Of a DNA stretch of 64,000 nt, positions 1 to 9,866 are shown one piece after another (within the stretch, counting starts at the first letter, position 1; the number at the start of each line of letters is the position of its first letter). The translations under genes were made by a program, and so were the position numbers. The notes below the pieces were generated by a model, which was given only the letters and a program-made list of their open reading frames with translations, was not told the DNA's origin and searched no databases. Source of the stretch: Trebonia sp963785645 (GTDB lineage: Bacteria > Actinomycetota > Actinomycetes > Streptosporangiales > Streptosporangiaceae); NCBI GenBank assembly GCA_963785645.1, contig CAWAWG010000001.1, forward strand, positions 62,001-126,000, written 5' to 3'.

Positions 1-246
1 CTCTTCCCACTCGCTGCCCCGGTAGGCCAGCTTCTTGCGCGGGATGACTTCTAGCCCGTCGATCAGCGCCGCCGTCTGCGACCGTCCGTGCGTCTCAGCG
101 AACGCGACGACCACATCCGTCCCGCGTTCCGCCCGCCGGTGTCCCTCGGAGAGCATGGCGTAGGTCTTGCCCACCCCGGCGGCAGCCCCAAGGTAAATGC
201 GCAGCTGCCCGCGCGGCGTAACGCGGCCCTCGCTGTAACCGGCCAT
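1..246 (-). CDS. kdpD: KdpD sensor kinase, N-terminal fragment (cut by window edge)
   Basis: Only the first 82 codons are inside the window; the gene runs off the left edge. Translation from the ATG at 246 gives a short leader, then GQLRIYLGAAAGVGKTYAML, the P-loop opening of the KdpD cytoplasmic domain. It continues with the family-typical stretch around VVVAFAETHGR and a downstream GLEVIPRKK. KdpD is the membrane histidine kinase that senses potassium limitation or turgor and, with KdpE, switches on kdpFABC. It lies on the same strand as the kdp structural genes but is separated from them by a Ser/Thr kinase gene and an oppositely oriented small gene, so it probably has its own promoter. 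Whether the membrane and kinase domains are intact cannot be seen. Confidence 0.9.
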   Translation of the reverse strand, partial: MAGYSEGRVTPRGQLRIYLGAAAGVGKTYAMLSEGHRRAERGTDVVVAFAETHGRSQTAALIDGLEVIPRKKLAYRGSEWEE

Positions 247-342
247 AGCTCAATAGTGCGGCACCCCCGCAGGTCACTTACGCCGGCCTAACGACATCCA
301 TGCAGTTACCGCGCGCAGGGACGACCCTGGCATGATCAGATC

Positions 343-677
343 ATGAGTGTTGTGAAGATCAACGCGATCACCGTGTCGGCGGACAGCGGGGATGAGCTGG
401 CGCGGCGGTTCGCCGCCGGGCCGGCGCGGTGGACGACCAGGACGGCTTTGAAGGGTTTGAGCTGCTCAGGCCGACCGATGACCGGACGACGTGGCTGGTG
501 GTGACCCGCTGGCGCGACGAGGAGGCGTTCACGGCGTGGACGAGCTCACCCGCCTTCAGCCACGGACACCGCTCGGCCGCTGAACGGGCCGGAGGCGAGG
601 CGCCGAAACCAGTCGGTGTGCACAGCGAGATCTGGTCCTACGAGCCCGCGGGCGGCTCACCCGGTTCCTCGCACTGA
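343..677 (+). pseudogene. MhuD-like haem-degrading monooxygenase (ABM fold), one frameshift
   Basis: The ATG at 343 opens MSVVKINAITV and runs to about base 418. The rest of the domain, from VDDQDGFEGFELLRP to the stop at 677, lies in another frame. Restoring one C in the GCCGCCGGGCC run near 410-420 joins the halves into a protein of about 111 aa that matches the actinobacterial MhuD/antibiotic-biosynthesis-monooxygenase family. The residues reported as important in MhuD are present: Asn7, a Trp in AFTAW and a His in FSHGH. Such dimeric cytosolic enzymes open the haem ring to release iron. The gene converges on the kinase gene with a shared hairpin terminator. The frame break may be a base-calling error or true decay; function is inferred from family only. 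Confidence 0.72.
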
Positions 678-715
678 TCCAAGGCCGCTCCGGTCGCCCT
701 GACCCCAGTGCCGTT

Positions 716-751
716 CCGGAATGTCGGGCGCTGGCGCGCCCGACATTCCGG
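716..751. terminator. Perfect 16-bp hairpin between convergent genes; REP-like
   Basis: Arms 716-731 and 736-751 (CCGGAATGTCGGGCGC and its complement) enclose a 4-base loop. It lies between the 3' ends of the MhuD-like gene (+) and the Ser/Thr kinase (-), so it can end transcripts from both sides. The flank GATATTTCACGAATC recurs almost exactly near 9842, and a related palindrome sits at 9635-9678, so this may belong to a dispersed palindrome family. Confidence 0.7.
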
Positions 752-789
752 ATATTTCACGAATCAGCCGGTTGTGCCTGCGTACAGGG

Positions 790-2700
<1,911 letters not shown>

Positions 2701-2885
2701 CCCTGCTCCCATGCCGCCGTGCCGCCTAGCCAGCGAACATAGCGCCAGCACGCAGAGACTACCCGCAATGCCCCCAAGAGGGTTAGCCCTTGGGCAATCA
2801 GGATTCCGCTGAGCTGGCTGTCTGCCCTTGCCTGGGCAATGAATTGAGCCATGCGCGGCAGGCACCGCGCATGGCTCTGGTCCGC

Positions 2886-2932
2886 CGGGGCGGCCCTGAT
2901 CAGGTCGCGGTCTTGCGATCAGGGCCGCCCCG
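2886..2932 (-). terminator. Hairpin terminator after kdpC
   Basis: A perfect 16-bp inverted repeat (arms 2886-2901 and 2917-2932, core CGGGGCGGCCCTGATC) with a 15-base loop lies just past the kdpC stop on the minus strand. It has no T-tract, as is common in actinomycetes. It would separate the kdp operon from the downstream kinase gene. Confidence 0.7.
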
Positions 2933-2967
2933 AGCCGGCATTCGAGGGGCCGGGATGGCCCCAGGAA

Positions 2968-3615
2968 TCAGTGCCCCTGCCCCGGGAGTTCGTCGAGGGC
3001 GATGTTCAGTATCAGCACGTTCACCCCGGGCTCGCCAAGGAAGCCGAGGTCGCGGGCCTTGGTGTTCTTGGCGACGAGGGACTGAACGGTGGCGACCGGC
3101 AGGTGCCGGGCCGCCGCCACCCGCGCGACCTGGATCGCCGCGTACGCCGGGGAGATGTCCGGGTCGAGACCGGAACCGGACGACGTGACCGCATCCGGTG
3201 GGATCTTAGATACCGGCACGTTGTCGAACTTCGAGATCTGCTGCTGTAGCTGCTTGATGGTGGTCAGCAGGGTCGAGTTGTTCGGTCCGAGGTTGGCCGC
3301 GCCCGAGTAGCCGGGATCGCAGCCGTAGTCGTTCTTCGCGCCGCTCGTCGCGTTCGACGGCCGGGGCTGGAAGTACTGCGGCAGCGGGTTGCCCTTGGCG
3401 TCCACGAACTCCTGGCAGAGCAGCGAGGACCCGACGACTTGGCCCTTGTAGGTGACGAGGGAGCCGTCGGCCTGGTTCTTGAACGCGACCTGGGCGACGC
3501 CCCACATCACGACCGGGTAGACGATGCCGCACAGCACGGTGAAGGCGAGCAGCATGCGGAATGCCGCGATGTGCTGGCGGACGAGGGAAGGAAGACGATC
3601 CATGGCAGAGATCAC
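2968..3615 (-). CDS. kdpC: KdpC, potassium-transporting ATPase subunit C
   Basis: Protein of 215 aa. It starts with GTG at 3615, overlapping the kdpB stop as GTGA, which implies translational coupling; an ATG at 3603 (MDRLPSLVRQHI) is an alternative nearer the usual N-terminus. One N-terminal membrane helix (MLLAFTVLCGIVYPVVMWGVAQ) is followed by the extracytoplasmic KdpC domain, with the family hallmarks FQPRPSNAT, NLGPNNS, VPPDAVTSSGSGLDPDIS-type sequence and NVLILNIALDEL at the end. KdpC stabilises the KdpFABC complex in the membrane. Last gene of the kdp operon; a terminator hairpin follows. Confidence 0.96.
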   Translation of the reverse strand: MISAMDRLPSLVRQHIAAFRMLLAFTVLCGIVYPVVMWGVAQVAFKNQADGSLVTYKGQVVGSSLLCQEFVDAKGNPLPQYFQPRPSNATSGAKNDYGCDPGYSGAANLGPNNSTLLTTIKQLQQQISKFDNVPVSKIPPDAVTSSGSGLDPDISPAYAAIQVARVAAARHLPVATVQSLVAKNTKARDLGFLGEPGVNVLILNIALDELPGQGH

Positions 3616-5795
3616 CTGAATCCAGGGATGTTCATGATGATGAGGTCGATCCCCTTGATGCAGATGAAGGGGAGGATGAGGCCGCCGACGCCGTAGATCC
3701 AGATGTTCCTGGCGAGCATCGCGGAGGCGGACGACGGCTTGTACCTGACGCCGCGCAGCGCGAGCGGAATCAGCGCGATGATGATCAGCGCGTTGAAGAT
3801 GATCGCCGAGGCAATCGCCGACTGCGGGCTGTGCAGCTTCATGATGTTGAGCTTTTCGAGGCCCGGGAAGACCCCGGCGAACATGGCCGGCAGCATCGCG
3901 AAGTACTTCGCGACGTCGTTAGCGATGGAGAAGGTCGTCAGCGCGCCGCGCGTGATGAGCAGCTGCTTGCCGATCTCCACGATCTCGATGAGCTTGGTCG
4001 GGTTTGAGTCGAGATCGACCATGTTCCCGGCCTCTTTCGCGGCCGAGGTGCCGGTGTTCATCGCCACGCCGACATCGGCCTGGGCCAGGGCGGGCGCGTC
4101 GTTGGTGCCGTCGCCGGTCATCGCGACGAGCTTGCCGCCCTCCTGCTCCTTCTTGATCAGCGCCATCTTGTCTTCCGGCGTCGCCTCGGCGAGGAAGTCG
4201 TCCACGCCGGACTCCTCCGCGATCGCCCGCGCGGTCAGCGGGTTGTCACCGGTGATCATGATGGTGCGGATGCCCATCGCGCGCATTTCCGCGAACCGCT
4301 CGGCGATGCCTTCCTTGATGATGTCCTTGAGGTAGACGACGCCAAGCGCCTTGGCCGTGCCGTTGGCCTTTTCCGCCACGACGAGCGGGGTGCCGCCGAC
4401 CGAGGAGATCCCGTCAACCATCTGGCCCAGATCCTCCGGCGGAGTGCCGCCGTTGTCGCGGATCCACTGGGCCACCGAGCTCGCGGCGCCCTTGCGGACC
4501 TCCCGGCCGTCGGCGAGGTTGACCCCGCTCATCCGGGTCTGCGCGGTAAACGGGACGAACTCGGCGCCGGGCAACTCGCCGGGACCACGCTCGCGGATGT
4601 TGAACTGGTCCTTGGCCAGGACGACCACGGAGCGTCCCTCGGGAGTCTCGTCGGCGAGCGACGAGAGCTGCGCCGCGTCGGCCAGCGCCTCGATGGGGAC
4701 CCCGCTGACAGGAAGGAACTCGGTCGCCTGCCGGTTGCCGATCGTGATCGTGCCGGTCTTGTCGAGCAGCAGCGTGTTGACATCGCCGGCCGCCTCGACG
4801 GCGCGCCCTGACATCGCTAGGACGTTCCGCTGGACGAGCCGGTCCATGCCCGCGATGCCGATCGCGGACAGCAGCGCCCCGATCGTGGTCGGGATCAGCG
4901 CGACGAGCAGCGCGACCAGGATGACCAGGTTCTGCGGTGCACCGGAGTAGTAGGCCATCGGCTGGAGGGTCACGACCGCCATCACGAAGATCAGCGTCAG
5001 CGAGGCGAGCAGCACGTTCAGCGCGACTTCGTTCGGCGTCTTCTGCCGGGACGCGCCCTCGACGAGGGAGATCATCCGGTCGATGAACGTCTCGCCTGGC
5101 TTGGACGTGATCCGCACGACGATGCGGTCCGACAGCACCTTCGTGCCGCCGGTTACGGCCGACCGGTCGCCGCCGGACTCGCGGATGACCGGGGCCGACT
5201 CGCCGGTAATGGCGGACTCGTCGACCGAGGCGACGCCCTCGACGACGTCGCCGTCGCCGGGGATGATCTGCCCCGGCTCGACGATCACGAAGTCGCCGAC
5301 GGCGAGCTGGGTGCCGGGCACCTCATCGATCCGCAGCTGCGTGTCCCCCGGCTTCCAGCCGATCAGCTTGCGCGCTACGGTCTCCCGCTTGGTCCGCCGC
5401 AGCGTCTCGGCCTGCGCCTTGCCCCGGCCCTCGGCGACCGCCTCCGCCAGGTTGGCGAACAGCACGGTCAGCCACAGCCAGACGGTGATCGTCCAGGCGA
5501 AGATCGAGTTGTGGATGATCGCCGAGTAGGTGGTCAAGGCCGAGCCGACCTCGACGACGAACATGACTGGGTTCCTGATCTGGACCCGTGGGTCCAGCTT
5601 CTTGAACGCGTCGGGCAGCGACTTCCACAGCATGCGCGGGTCGAGGAGCCCGCCGCCGACACGGCGGGCCGGCGCGCCCGTTGGCCTGTCGGCGGTCGTC
5701 GCCGTGCCAGAGGCGGCGCTCACGGCGCTGCCGCCGGAGTCGACCGGGCTCGTTCCGGATTCCGGTGATTGTGACTTTGACTGGATCTCAGCCAT
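3612..5795 (-). CDS. kdpB: KdpB, potassium-transporting P-type ATPase subunit
   Basis: Protein of 727 aa, about 45 residues longer than the E. coli enzyme because of a Ser/Pro-rich N-terminal extension (MAEIQSKSQS...). The P-type signature DKTGTITIGN carries the phosphorylated Asp. Also seen are the actuator loop around ITGESAPV, nucleotide-binding and hinge motifs (MITGDNPLTA, MTGDGTNDAPALAQADVG) and C-terminal membrane helices. It powers K+ import through KdpA. The ATG shares its A with the kdpA TGA (TGATG at 5795), and its own stop overlaps kdpC by GTGA, so A-B-C are translated as a coupled block. Upstream in-frame sequence to 6224 is kdpA antiframe and is not used. Confidence 0.96.
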   Translation of the reverse strand: MAEIQSKSQSPESGTSPVDSGGSAVSAASGTATTADRPTGAPARRVGGGLLDPRMLWKSLPDAFKKLDPRVQIRNPVMFVVEVGSALTTYSAIIHNSIFAWTITVWLWLTVLFANLAEAVAEGRGKAQAETLRRTKRETVARKLIGWKPGDTQLRIDEVPGTQLAVGDFVIVEPGQIIPGDGDVVEGVASVDESAITGESAPVIRESGGDRSAVTGGTKVLSDRIVVRITSKPGETFIDRMISLVEGASRQKTPNEVALNVLLASLTLIFVMAVVTLQPMAYYSGAPQNLVILVALLVALIPTTIGALLSAIGIAGMDRLVQRNVLAMSGRAVEAAGDVNTLLLDKTGTITIGNRQATEFLPVSGVPIEALADAAQLSSLADETPEGRSVVVLAKDQFNIRERGPGELPGAEFVPFTAQTRMSGVNLADGREVRKGAASSVAQWIRDNGGTPPEDLGQMVDGISSVGGTPLVVAEKANGTAKALGVVYLKDIIKEGIAERFAEMRAMGIRTIMITGDNPLTARAIAEESGVDDFLAEATPEDKMALIKKEQEGGKLVAMTGDGTNDAPALAQADVGVAMNTGTSAAKEAGNMVDLDSNPTKLIEIVEIGKQLLITRGALTTFSIANDVAKYFAMLPAMFAGVFPGLEKLNIMKLHSPQSAIASAIIFNALIIIALIPLALRGVRYKPSSASAMLARNIWIYGVGGLILPFICIKGIDLIIMNIPGFR

Positions 5796-7456
5796 CAGTG
5801 CAGTCCTTCTGCGAACGGCCCAAGCGCGAGCGCGGGGAAGTAAGTGAGGCCGACGAGGATGACGATCACGCCGACGAGCAGCGTGGCGAACAGTGGGCCG
5901 TGCGTCTTGAGCGTGCCGACCGATTCCGGCACCTTTTGCTGTCTGGCGAGCGAGCCGCCGAGCGCGAGCACAAAGATCATCGGCACGAACCGGGACACCA
6001 GCATCACCACGCCGCCTGCCAGGTTGTACCAGCCGGTGTTGGTGGTCAGGCCGGCGAAGGCCGAGCCGTTGTTGTTGGCCATGGAGGTGAACGCGTAGAC
6101 GATCTCGGTCAGGCCGTGCGGCCCTGCGTTGAGTATCGACCGTTGCGGAACGCCGAAGCCCAGCGACATCGCCGCGCCGATCAGCGCGCAGAACGGGGTG
6201 GCCAGGATGTAGGCGGCCGCCCACTTCATCTCGGTCGGGCGGATCTTCTTGCCGATGTACTCCGGCGTGCGGCCGACCATGAGGCCGCCGATGAACACGG
6301 TCAGGACGGCCAGCATGAGCATGCCGTACAGGCCGGCGCCGACACCGCCGGGGACGACCTCGCCGAGCATGATGTCGAACAGCGCGATGCCGCCGCCGAA
6401 CGCGGTGAACGAATCATGGAAGCTGTTGACTGCTCCCGTCGATGTGACGGTCGTCGATCCGGCGAACAGCGAGGAGCCGGGGATGCCGAACCTGACCTCC
6501 TTGCCTTCCATCGCGCTGCCCGCGGCCTGGAGCGCGGTGCCGGCGTGCTGCCACTCGAAGAAGCTGATGCCGCCCACGGCGCAGAGCCAGAGGAAGGCCA
6601 TCACACCGACAAGCAGGTAGCCCTGCCGGTTGTCGCCGACCATCTTGCCGAAGGTCCGCGGCAGCGCGAACGGTATGACGAGCAGCAGGAAGATCTCGAA
6701 CCAGTTGGAGAACCCGTTCGGGTTCTCGAACGGGTGCGCCGAGTTCGCGTTGAAGAACCCGCCGCCGTTGTTGCCCAGCTCCTTGATGACCTCTTGCGAG
6801 GCCACCGGACCGCCCACCATCGTCTGCTGGCCGCCGGTCAGCGTGGTGATCACGTGGGTGAGGTTGAAGTTGTCGATCACGCCGGTCGCCATCAGGACGA
6901 TGCCGCCGATCACCGAGATCGGGAGCAGCACCCGGATGATGATCCGGGTGGTGTCGACCCAGAAGTTGCCGAGCCGGTCGGTCTTGGTCCGCATGAAGCC
7001 GCGGATCAGCGCGACGACGACGGCGATGCCCACGGCCGCGGACACGAAGTTCTGCACGGCCAGGCCGGCCATCTGCACGGTGTAGCCCATCGTGGACTCA
7101 CCCGAGTAGTTCTGCCAGTTCGTGTTCGTGACGAACGACGCGGCGGTGTTCCAGGCGAGGAACGACGGTACGGCAGGCATGCCGTTCGAGTAAGGAAGGT
7201 GTTCCTGTATCCGCTCAAGCAGGTAGAGGAACAGTACGCAGACACCGGAGAACGCCAGCATCGACCGGGCGTAGCTGCCCCAGCGCTGGTCGGCCTCCGG
7301 GTCGATACCTACCACCCGGTAGAAGGCCTTCTCTGCCCGCAGGTGCTTGGGGGACGTGAAGATGCGAGCCATGTAGTCGCCGAGCGGCTTGTAGCACACC
7401 GCCAGTGCCGCGACGAGCAGCACGATCTGCAGGATGCCCGCGAATGCGCTGTTCAT
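5795..7456 (-). CDS. kdpA: KdpA, potassium-binding and translocating subunit
   Basis: Protein of 553 aa, normal for KdpA, with about ten membrane helices. Family signatures include the four selectivity-filter-like loops, e.g. NTAASFVTNTNWQ, NNGGGFFNANSAHPFENP and TSMANNNGSAFAGL, and the conserved GGLMVGRTPEY. It forms the channel-like K+ pathway of the high-affinity Kdp pump. The start ATG at 7456 overlaps the kdpF stop by one base (TGATG), and the stop overlaps the kdpB start in the same way, so the order is kdpF-kdpA-kdpB-kdpC. Confidence 0.97.
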   Translation of the reverse strand: MNSAFAGILQIVLLVAALAVCYKPLGDYMARIFTSPKHLRAEKAFYRVVGIDPEADQRWGSYARSMLAFSGVCVLFLYLLERIQEHLPYSNGMPAVPSFLAWNTAASFVTNTNWQNYSGESTMGYTVQMAGLAVQNFVSAAVGIAVVVALIRGFMRTKTDRLGNFWVDTTRIIIRVLLPISVIGGIVLMATGVIDNFNLTHVITTLTGGQQTMVGGPVASQEVIKELGNNGGGFFNANSAHPFENPNGFSNWFEIFLLLVIPFALPRTFGKMVGDNRQGYLLVGVMAFLWLCAVGGISFFEWQHAGTALQAAGSAMEGKEVRFGIPGSSLFAGSTTVTSTGAVNSFHDSFTAFGGGIALFDIMLGEVVPGGVGAGLYGMLMLAVLTVFIGGLMVGRTPEYIGKKIRPTEMKWAAAYILATPFCALIGAAMSLGFGVPQRSILNAGPHGLTEIVYAFTSMANNNGSAFAGLTTNTGWYNLAGGVVMLVSRFVPMIFVLALGGSLARQQKVPESVGTLKTHGPLFATLLVGVIVILVGLTYFPALALGPFAEGLH

Positions 7457-7545
7457 CAGAAGCGCTCCGGCCGGACGAGTGCGTAAATGAGGTAGATCGT
7501 CAGCAGGATGCCTGAGATCAGTCCGACCCAGTTCTCAGCGCTCAA
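7456..7545 (-). CDS. kdpF: KdpF, small membrane subunit (29 aa)
   Basis: Too short for ordinary gene calls. From TTG at 7545 it reads a 29-aa single-helix peptide ending LVRPERF, the hallmark KdpF tail, after a hydrophobic GILLTIYLIYAL segment. It opens with SAEN, as many actinobacterial KdpFs do. The stop shares one base with the kdpA start, and its start lies inside the last codons of the preceding 29-aa peptide gene. KdpF is a lipid-like stabiliser of the KdpABC complex. The TTG start is inferred: it is the only start placed to give the family-typical length. Confidence 0.88.
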   Translation of the reverse strand: MSAENWVGLISGILLTIYLIYALVRPERF

Positions 7546-7624
7546 TGTTCTCTACCACCTTCACGAGGACGAAGAACAGGGCGAAGATAACGACCGTTAT
7601 GCCGACTGTCAGCAAGTCGTTCAT
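7535..7624 (-). CDS. Second 29-aa membrane peptide ahead of kdpF
   Basis: From ATG at 7624 (AGGAGC about 7 bases upstream) it encodes MNDLLTVGITVVIFALFFVL plus a charged tail, VKVVENIER. This is a single predicted membrane helix with a short cytoplasmic-type end. It overlaps the start of kdpF by 11 bases and so is the first gene of the kdp transcript. It is not KdpF, which follows in a different frame and has the LVRPERF tail. I recall comparable short unnamed ORFs ahead of kdpF in other actinomycetes, which would fit an accessory Kdp micropeptide. No function is established from sequence. Confidence 0.65.
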   Translation of the reverse strand: MNDLLTVGITVVIFALFFVLVKVVENIER

Positions 7625-7967
7625 GGCAGCTCCTAGGTGTGACCGCGCGGGGCGGCCGCTCCCGTTTGAGACGGCGCGTGTCCGCAAACCGCAGGTTCTT
7701 CCGGGCCGCCGTCCTGGCCGGGCGGCGGCCCAATCCGGCGCCATCCGGACGCCCGACCCGCCCCAGGGCCGCACCAGCGGGCAAGGTCGAACATCCGCGA
7801 CAACGTGGACGAGATAAATCAAAGCCCAGGTCAGCGCGATAAATTGCCGTCCTCACGGCTCCCATGCGGCACCGTCTCGGTTCCTAACAGACCTCATGCG
7901 AGAGCCCGGCGGACCGACCTCGGTCCGCCGGGCTCTCGCATGAGACCGGCTACGGTTAGCTGCGGCG
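7625..7967. other. Intergenic region upstream of the kdp operon
   Basis: 343 bases between the kdp leader peptide (starts 7624, minus) and the universal stress gene (ends 7968, minus). It should hold the kdp promoter and KdpE site, but I cannot point to a convincing -35/-10 pair. The only clear structure is the long hairpin at 7893-7944. No gene is supported here. Confidence 0.6.
7893..7944 (-). terminator. Very strong 25-bp hairpin downstream of the universal stress gene
   Basis: Arms 7893-7917 and 7920-7944 (CTCATGCGAGAGCCCGGCGG... and its complement) are perfectly complementary with only a 2-base loop. It starts 24 bases past the stop of the minus-strand universal stress gene, as expected of a terminator isolating it from the kdp promoter region. 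Being a perfect palindrome, it would work in either direction. Confidence 0.8.
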
Positions 7968-8510
7968 TTACGCGTCTGGCGGGCGGGAGTTGTCGGGATC
8001 CGGCACGAGCACGCGGCGGCCGCGCAGCGACCACGGCAGCAGTCCCCGCCGCATCTCGTCCATCAGCGCCGACGGCGGCACCGCGAGCACGGGGCACCTG
8101 GCGTGCGCCAGGCAGTACCGTCCGACGGACCGGTGCAGCGCCCGGCCGATCGGGTTACGGCGCCCGGTGCCGATCACGAGCAGGTCGCCTGCCTGGTCGG
8201 CGACGGCGACGAGCACCGGCCCGGTGTCGCCGCGCTCTACCCGTGCCCGTACCTCCAGGCCGTCAGGGACGCCGCCGAGGCATTCGTCGAACGCACCGTT
8301 CAGTCGCTGCCAGGCCGCTTCTTGCCACACTCGCCGCAGGTAGGGGGAGGGATGGGAACGTTCGGCGAGGTCACCGCCCGGCGGTACCCAGGCGATGACC
8401 GGCACGAGGGGCACCCGCCGCTCCCGTGCTTCGTCGGCCGCCCAGTGCAACGCCTGCAGGCTGCCGAGCGACCCGTGAACTCCGACGACGATCCGGCGCA
8501 CCGTGCCCAC
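7968..8510 (-). CDS. Universal stress protein (UspA family)
   Basis: Protein of 180 aa from GTG at 8510, chosen because AGGAGG lies 9 bases upstream; the longer reading to 8549 lacks such a site. It begins VGTVRRIVVGVHGSLGSLQA, the beta-strand/first helix of a Usp domain. It ends with the nucleotide-loop region VIGTGRRNPIGRALHRSVG and the closing strand CPVLAVP. The G-x2-G spacing of the classical ATP loop is altered (GTGRRNPIG), so ATP binding is uncertain. A ~30-aa Arg/Pro tail follows the domain. Usp proteins are cytosolic stress or dormancy factors; it stands alone, ended by a strong hairpin. Confidence 0.85.
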   Translation of the reverse strand: MGTVRRIVVGVHGSLGSLQALHWAADEARERRVPLVPVIAWVPPGGDLAERSHPSPYLRRVWQEAAWQRLNGAFDECLGGVPDGLEVRARVERGDTGPVLVAVADQAGDLLVIGTGRRNPIGRALHRSVGRYCLAHARCPVLAVPPSALMDEMRRGLLPWSLRGRRVLVPDPDNSRPPDA

Positions 8511-8778
8511 GATGCTTCGCCTCCTGACTCGGCCAGCGCTTGGTCTCATCCAACCGCGCCGCCCGGCTTGACCGCTTCCTTCCTTGCGGAACCCTAATGA
8601 AACATCACCAAACCGTTACTTTTGCGTCTCTAAATGATTACCGTCTGCATCAACGGTCAAAATAAACATCATGCCGAACGATGGAGTGTGTCACCTCCGG
8701 CGAATTCTGACTCTATCAAGATTGCTACACCTAGCAATCGATTGATGACTCAGTGTTTACTGGCATGATGGGTGGCAT
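8511..8778. other. AT-rich intergenic promoter region with an 8-bp palindrome
   Basis: Unusually AT-rich for this genome, between divergent usp (-) and SGNH hydrolase (+) genes. It contains a perfect inverted repeat GATTGCTA-CACC-TAGCAATC at 8720-8739, about 40 bases before the hydrolase start, a plausible operator or small hairpin. No ORF is supported. Confidence 0.5.
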
Positions 8779-9606
8779 ATGGACGACAAGCTATTCCCAC
8801 AACCCCCGGGAGAAGCGTCCTTTGTGGCGATTGGTGACAGCTTCACCGAGGGTCTTAACGATGCCGCACCAGGCGGCGGTTTCCGCGGCTGGGCCGACCG
8901 GCTGGCCGGCCTGCTGGCCGCCGAGTATCCGGGCATGCGCTACGCGAACCTTGCGGTCCGCGGCAAGCTGCTACGCGAGATCGTGGCGGAGCAGGTACCC
9001 GCCGCGGTGGCGATGTCCCCGGGTCTGATCTCGATCGCCGGAGGCGGCAACGACATCCTCCGGCCGGGGGCCGATCCCGATGTGCTGGCCGAACTGTTCG
9101 ACTCGGCGGCCGCCCGGTTGCGCGCCTCGGGAGCCCAGGTGCTGATGTTCACCGGCTTCGACCCGGTCGCCGTCCCGGTGCTCAGGATGCTGCGCGGCCG
9201 GATCGGCACCTACAACATGCACCTGCGGGCCATCGCCGACGCTCGCGATTGCTACCTGGTCGACCTGTGGTCGATGCGGTTCCTGCGTTCTGCCCGTGCA
9301 TGGTCGCAGGACCGGCTGCACCTGACCGCGCAGTCGCACCAGCGGGTGGCGCTGCGGGCGTGTGAGGTCCTCGGGGTCCCGATCACCGAGGACTGGCGGG
9401 CCCCGTTGGCCGCCGATCCGCCGCCGACCGCGCTTGACGCGGTGACCCGGGCCGCCTGGCTGGCCTCCCGCCGCGAGGACATCCGCTGGGCGAGGGAGTA
9501 CCTGGCCCCGTGGATCAGCCGCCGCCTGCACGGCACCTCCTCCGGCGACGGCGTGTCCGCCAAGCGCCCCGCCCTGGAGGCGATCTCCCCGCCGATCGTC
9601 ATGTGA
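8779..9606 (+). CDS. SGNH/GDSL-family hydrolase
   Basis: Protein of 275 aa without a signal peptide or membrane segment, so probably cytosolic. All four SGNH blocks are visible: block I AIGDSFTEG (nucleophile Ser ~22), a Gly in block II near NLAVRGK, block III GGGNDIL (Asn), and block V DRLHLTAQSHQ with catalytic Asp and His. The family hydrolyses esters (lipids, acetylated sugars). The last ~60 residues (after ITEDWRAPL) are an extension also common in actinobacterial relatives. The start ATG at 8779 gives MDDKLFPQPPGE. Monocistronic: the next gene is on the other strand and a hairpin follows the stop. Substrate unknown. Confidence 0.88.
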   Translation: MDDKLFPQPPGEASFVAIGDSFTEGLNDAAPGGGFRGWADRLAGLLAAEYPGMRYANLAVRGKLLREIVAEQVPAAVAMSPGLISIAGGGNDILRPGADPDVLAELFDSAAARLRASGAQVLMFTGFDPVAVPVLRMLRGRIGTYNMHLRAIADARDCYLVDLWSMRFLRSARAWSQDRLHLTAQSHQRVALRACEVLGVPITEDWRAPLAADPPPTALDAVTRAAWLASRREDIRWAREYLAPWISRRLHGTSSGDGVSAKRPALEAISPPIVM

Positions 9607-9634
9607 CCGCCCCGCCCCCGTCAGCTGACCGCCC

Positions 9635-9678
9635 GTCCGGAATTTCGGCCGCAAAAACCGCGGCTCGAAATTCCGGAC
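9635..9678 (+). terminator. Hairpin after the SGNH hydrolase; REP-like palindrome
   Basis: Arms 9635-9652 (GTCCGGAATTTCGGCCGC) and 9660-9678 pair along their length with one bulged base and an AAAAACC loop. It is a good terminator for the hydrolase. It shares the TCCGGAAT...ATTCCGGA design and an ATTTCATGA-type flank with the palindrome at 716-751, suggesting a repeat family. Confidence 0.7.
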
Positions 9679-9715
9679 ATTTCATGAAATCAGCAGCATG
9701 TCGCCGAGAGTCGAA

Positions 9716-9767
9716 AAGATAGTGGATACCTGGATAGGTGATAGCGCGTACAACGATCCACTATCTT
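9716..9767. repeat. 12-bp inverted repeat, 28-base spacer
   Basis: AAGATAGTGGAT at 9716-9727 is exactly complementary to ATCCACTATCTT at 9756-9767. It lies in the gap between the convergent hydrolase and membrane-protein genes, together with another partial REP-like unit (about 9805-9857, ending GATATTTCACGATTCG). Role unknown; it could be a terminator or remnant of a small mobile element. Confidence 0.5.
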
Positions 9768-9866
9768 CGCCCAGGCCTTCCCCGCTCGCTGTTTCGGCTC
9801 CGGGGACCGCCATCCCGGGCGCTGGCCCGCCGCGACATGCCAGATATTTCACGATTCGTTCGGGGG

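Noticed and set aside
5681..7486. 601-aa plus-strand open frame opposite kdpA
   Set aside because: Low-complexity antisense of a clear kdpA; a GC-rich shadow frame.
7545..7865. Longer open frames running through the kdp leader region
   Set aside because: They lack ribosome sites and overlap the two 29-aa membrane peptides, which have family-like features.
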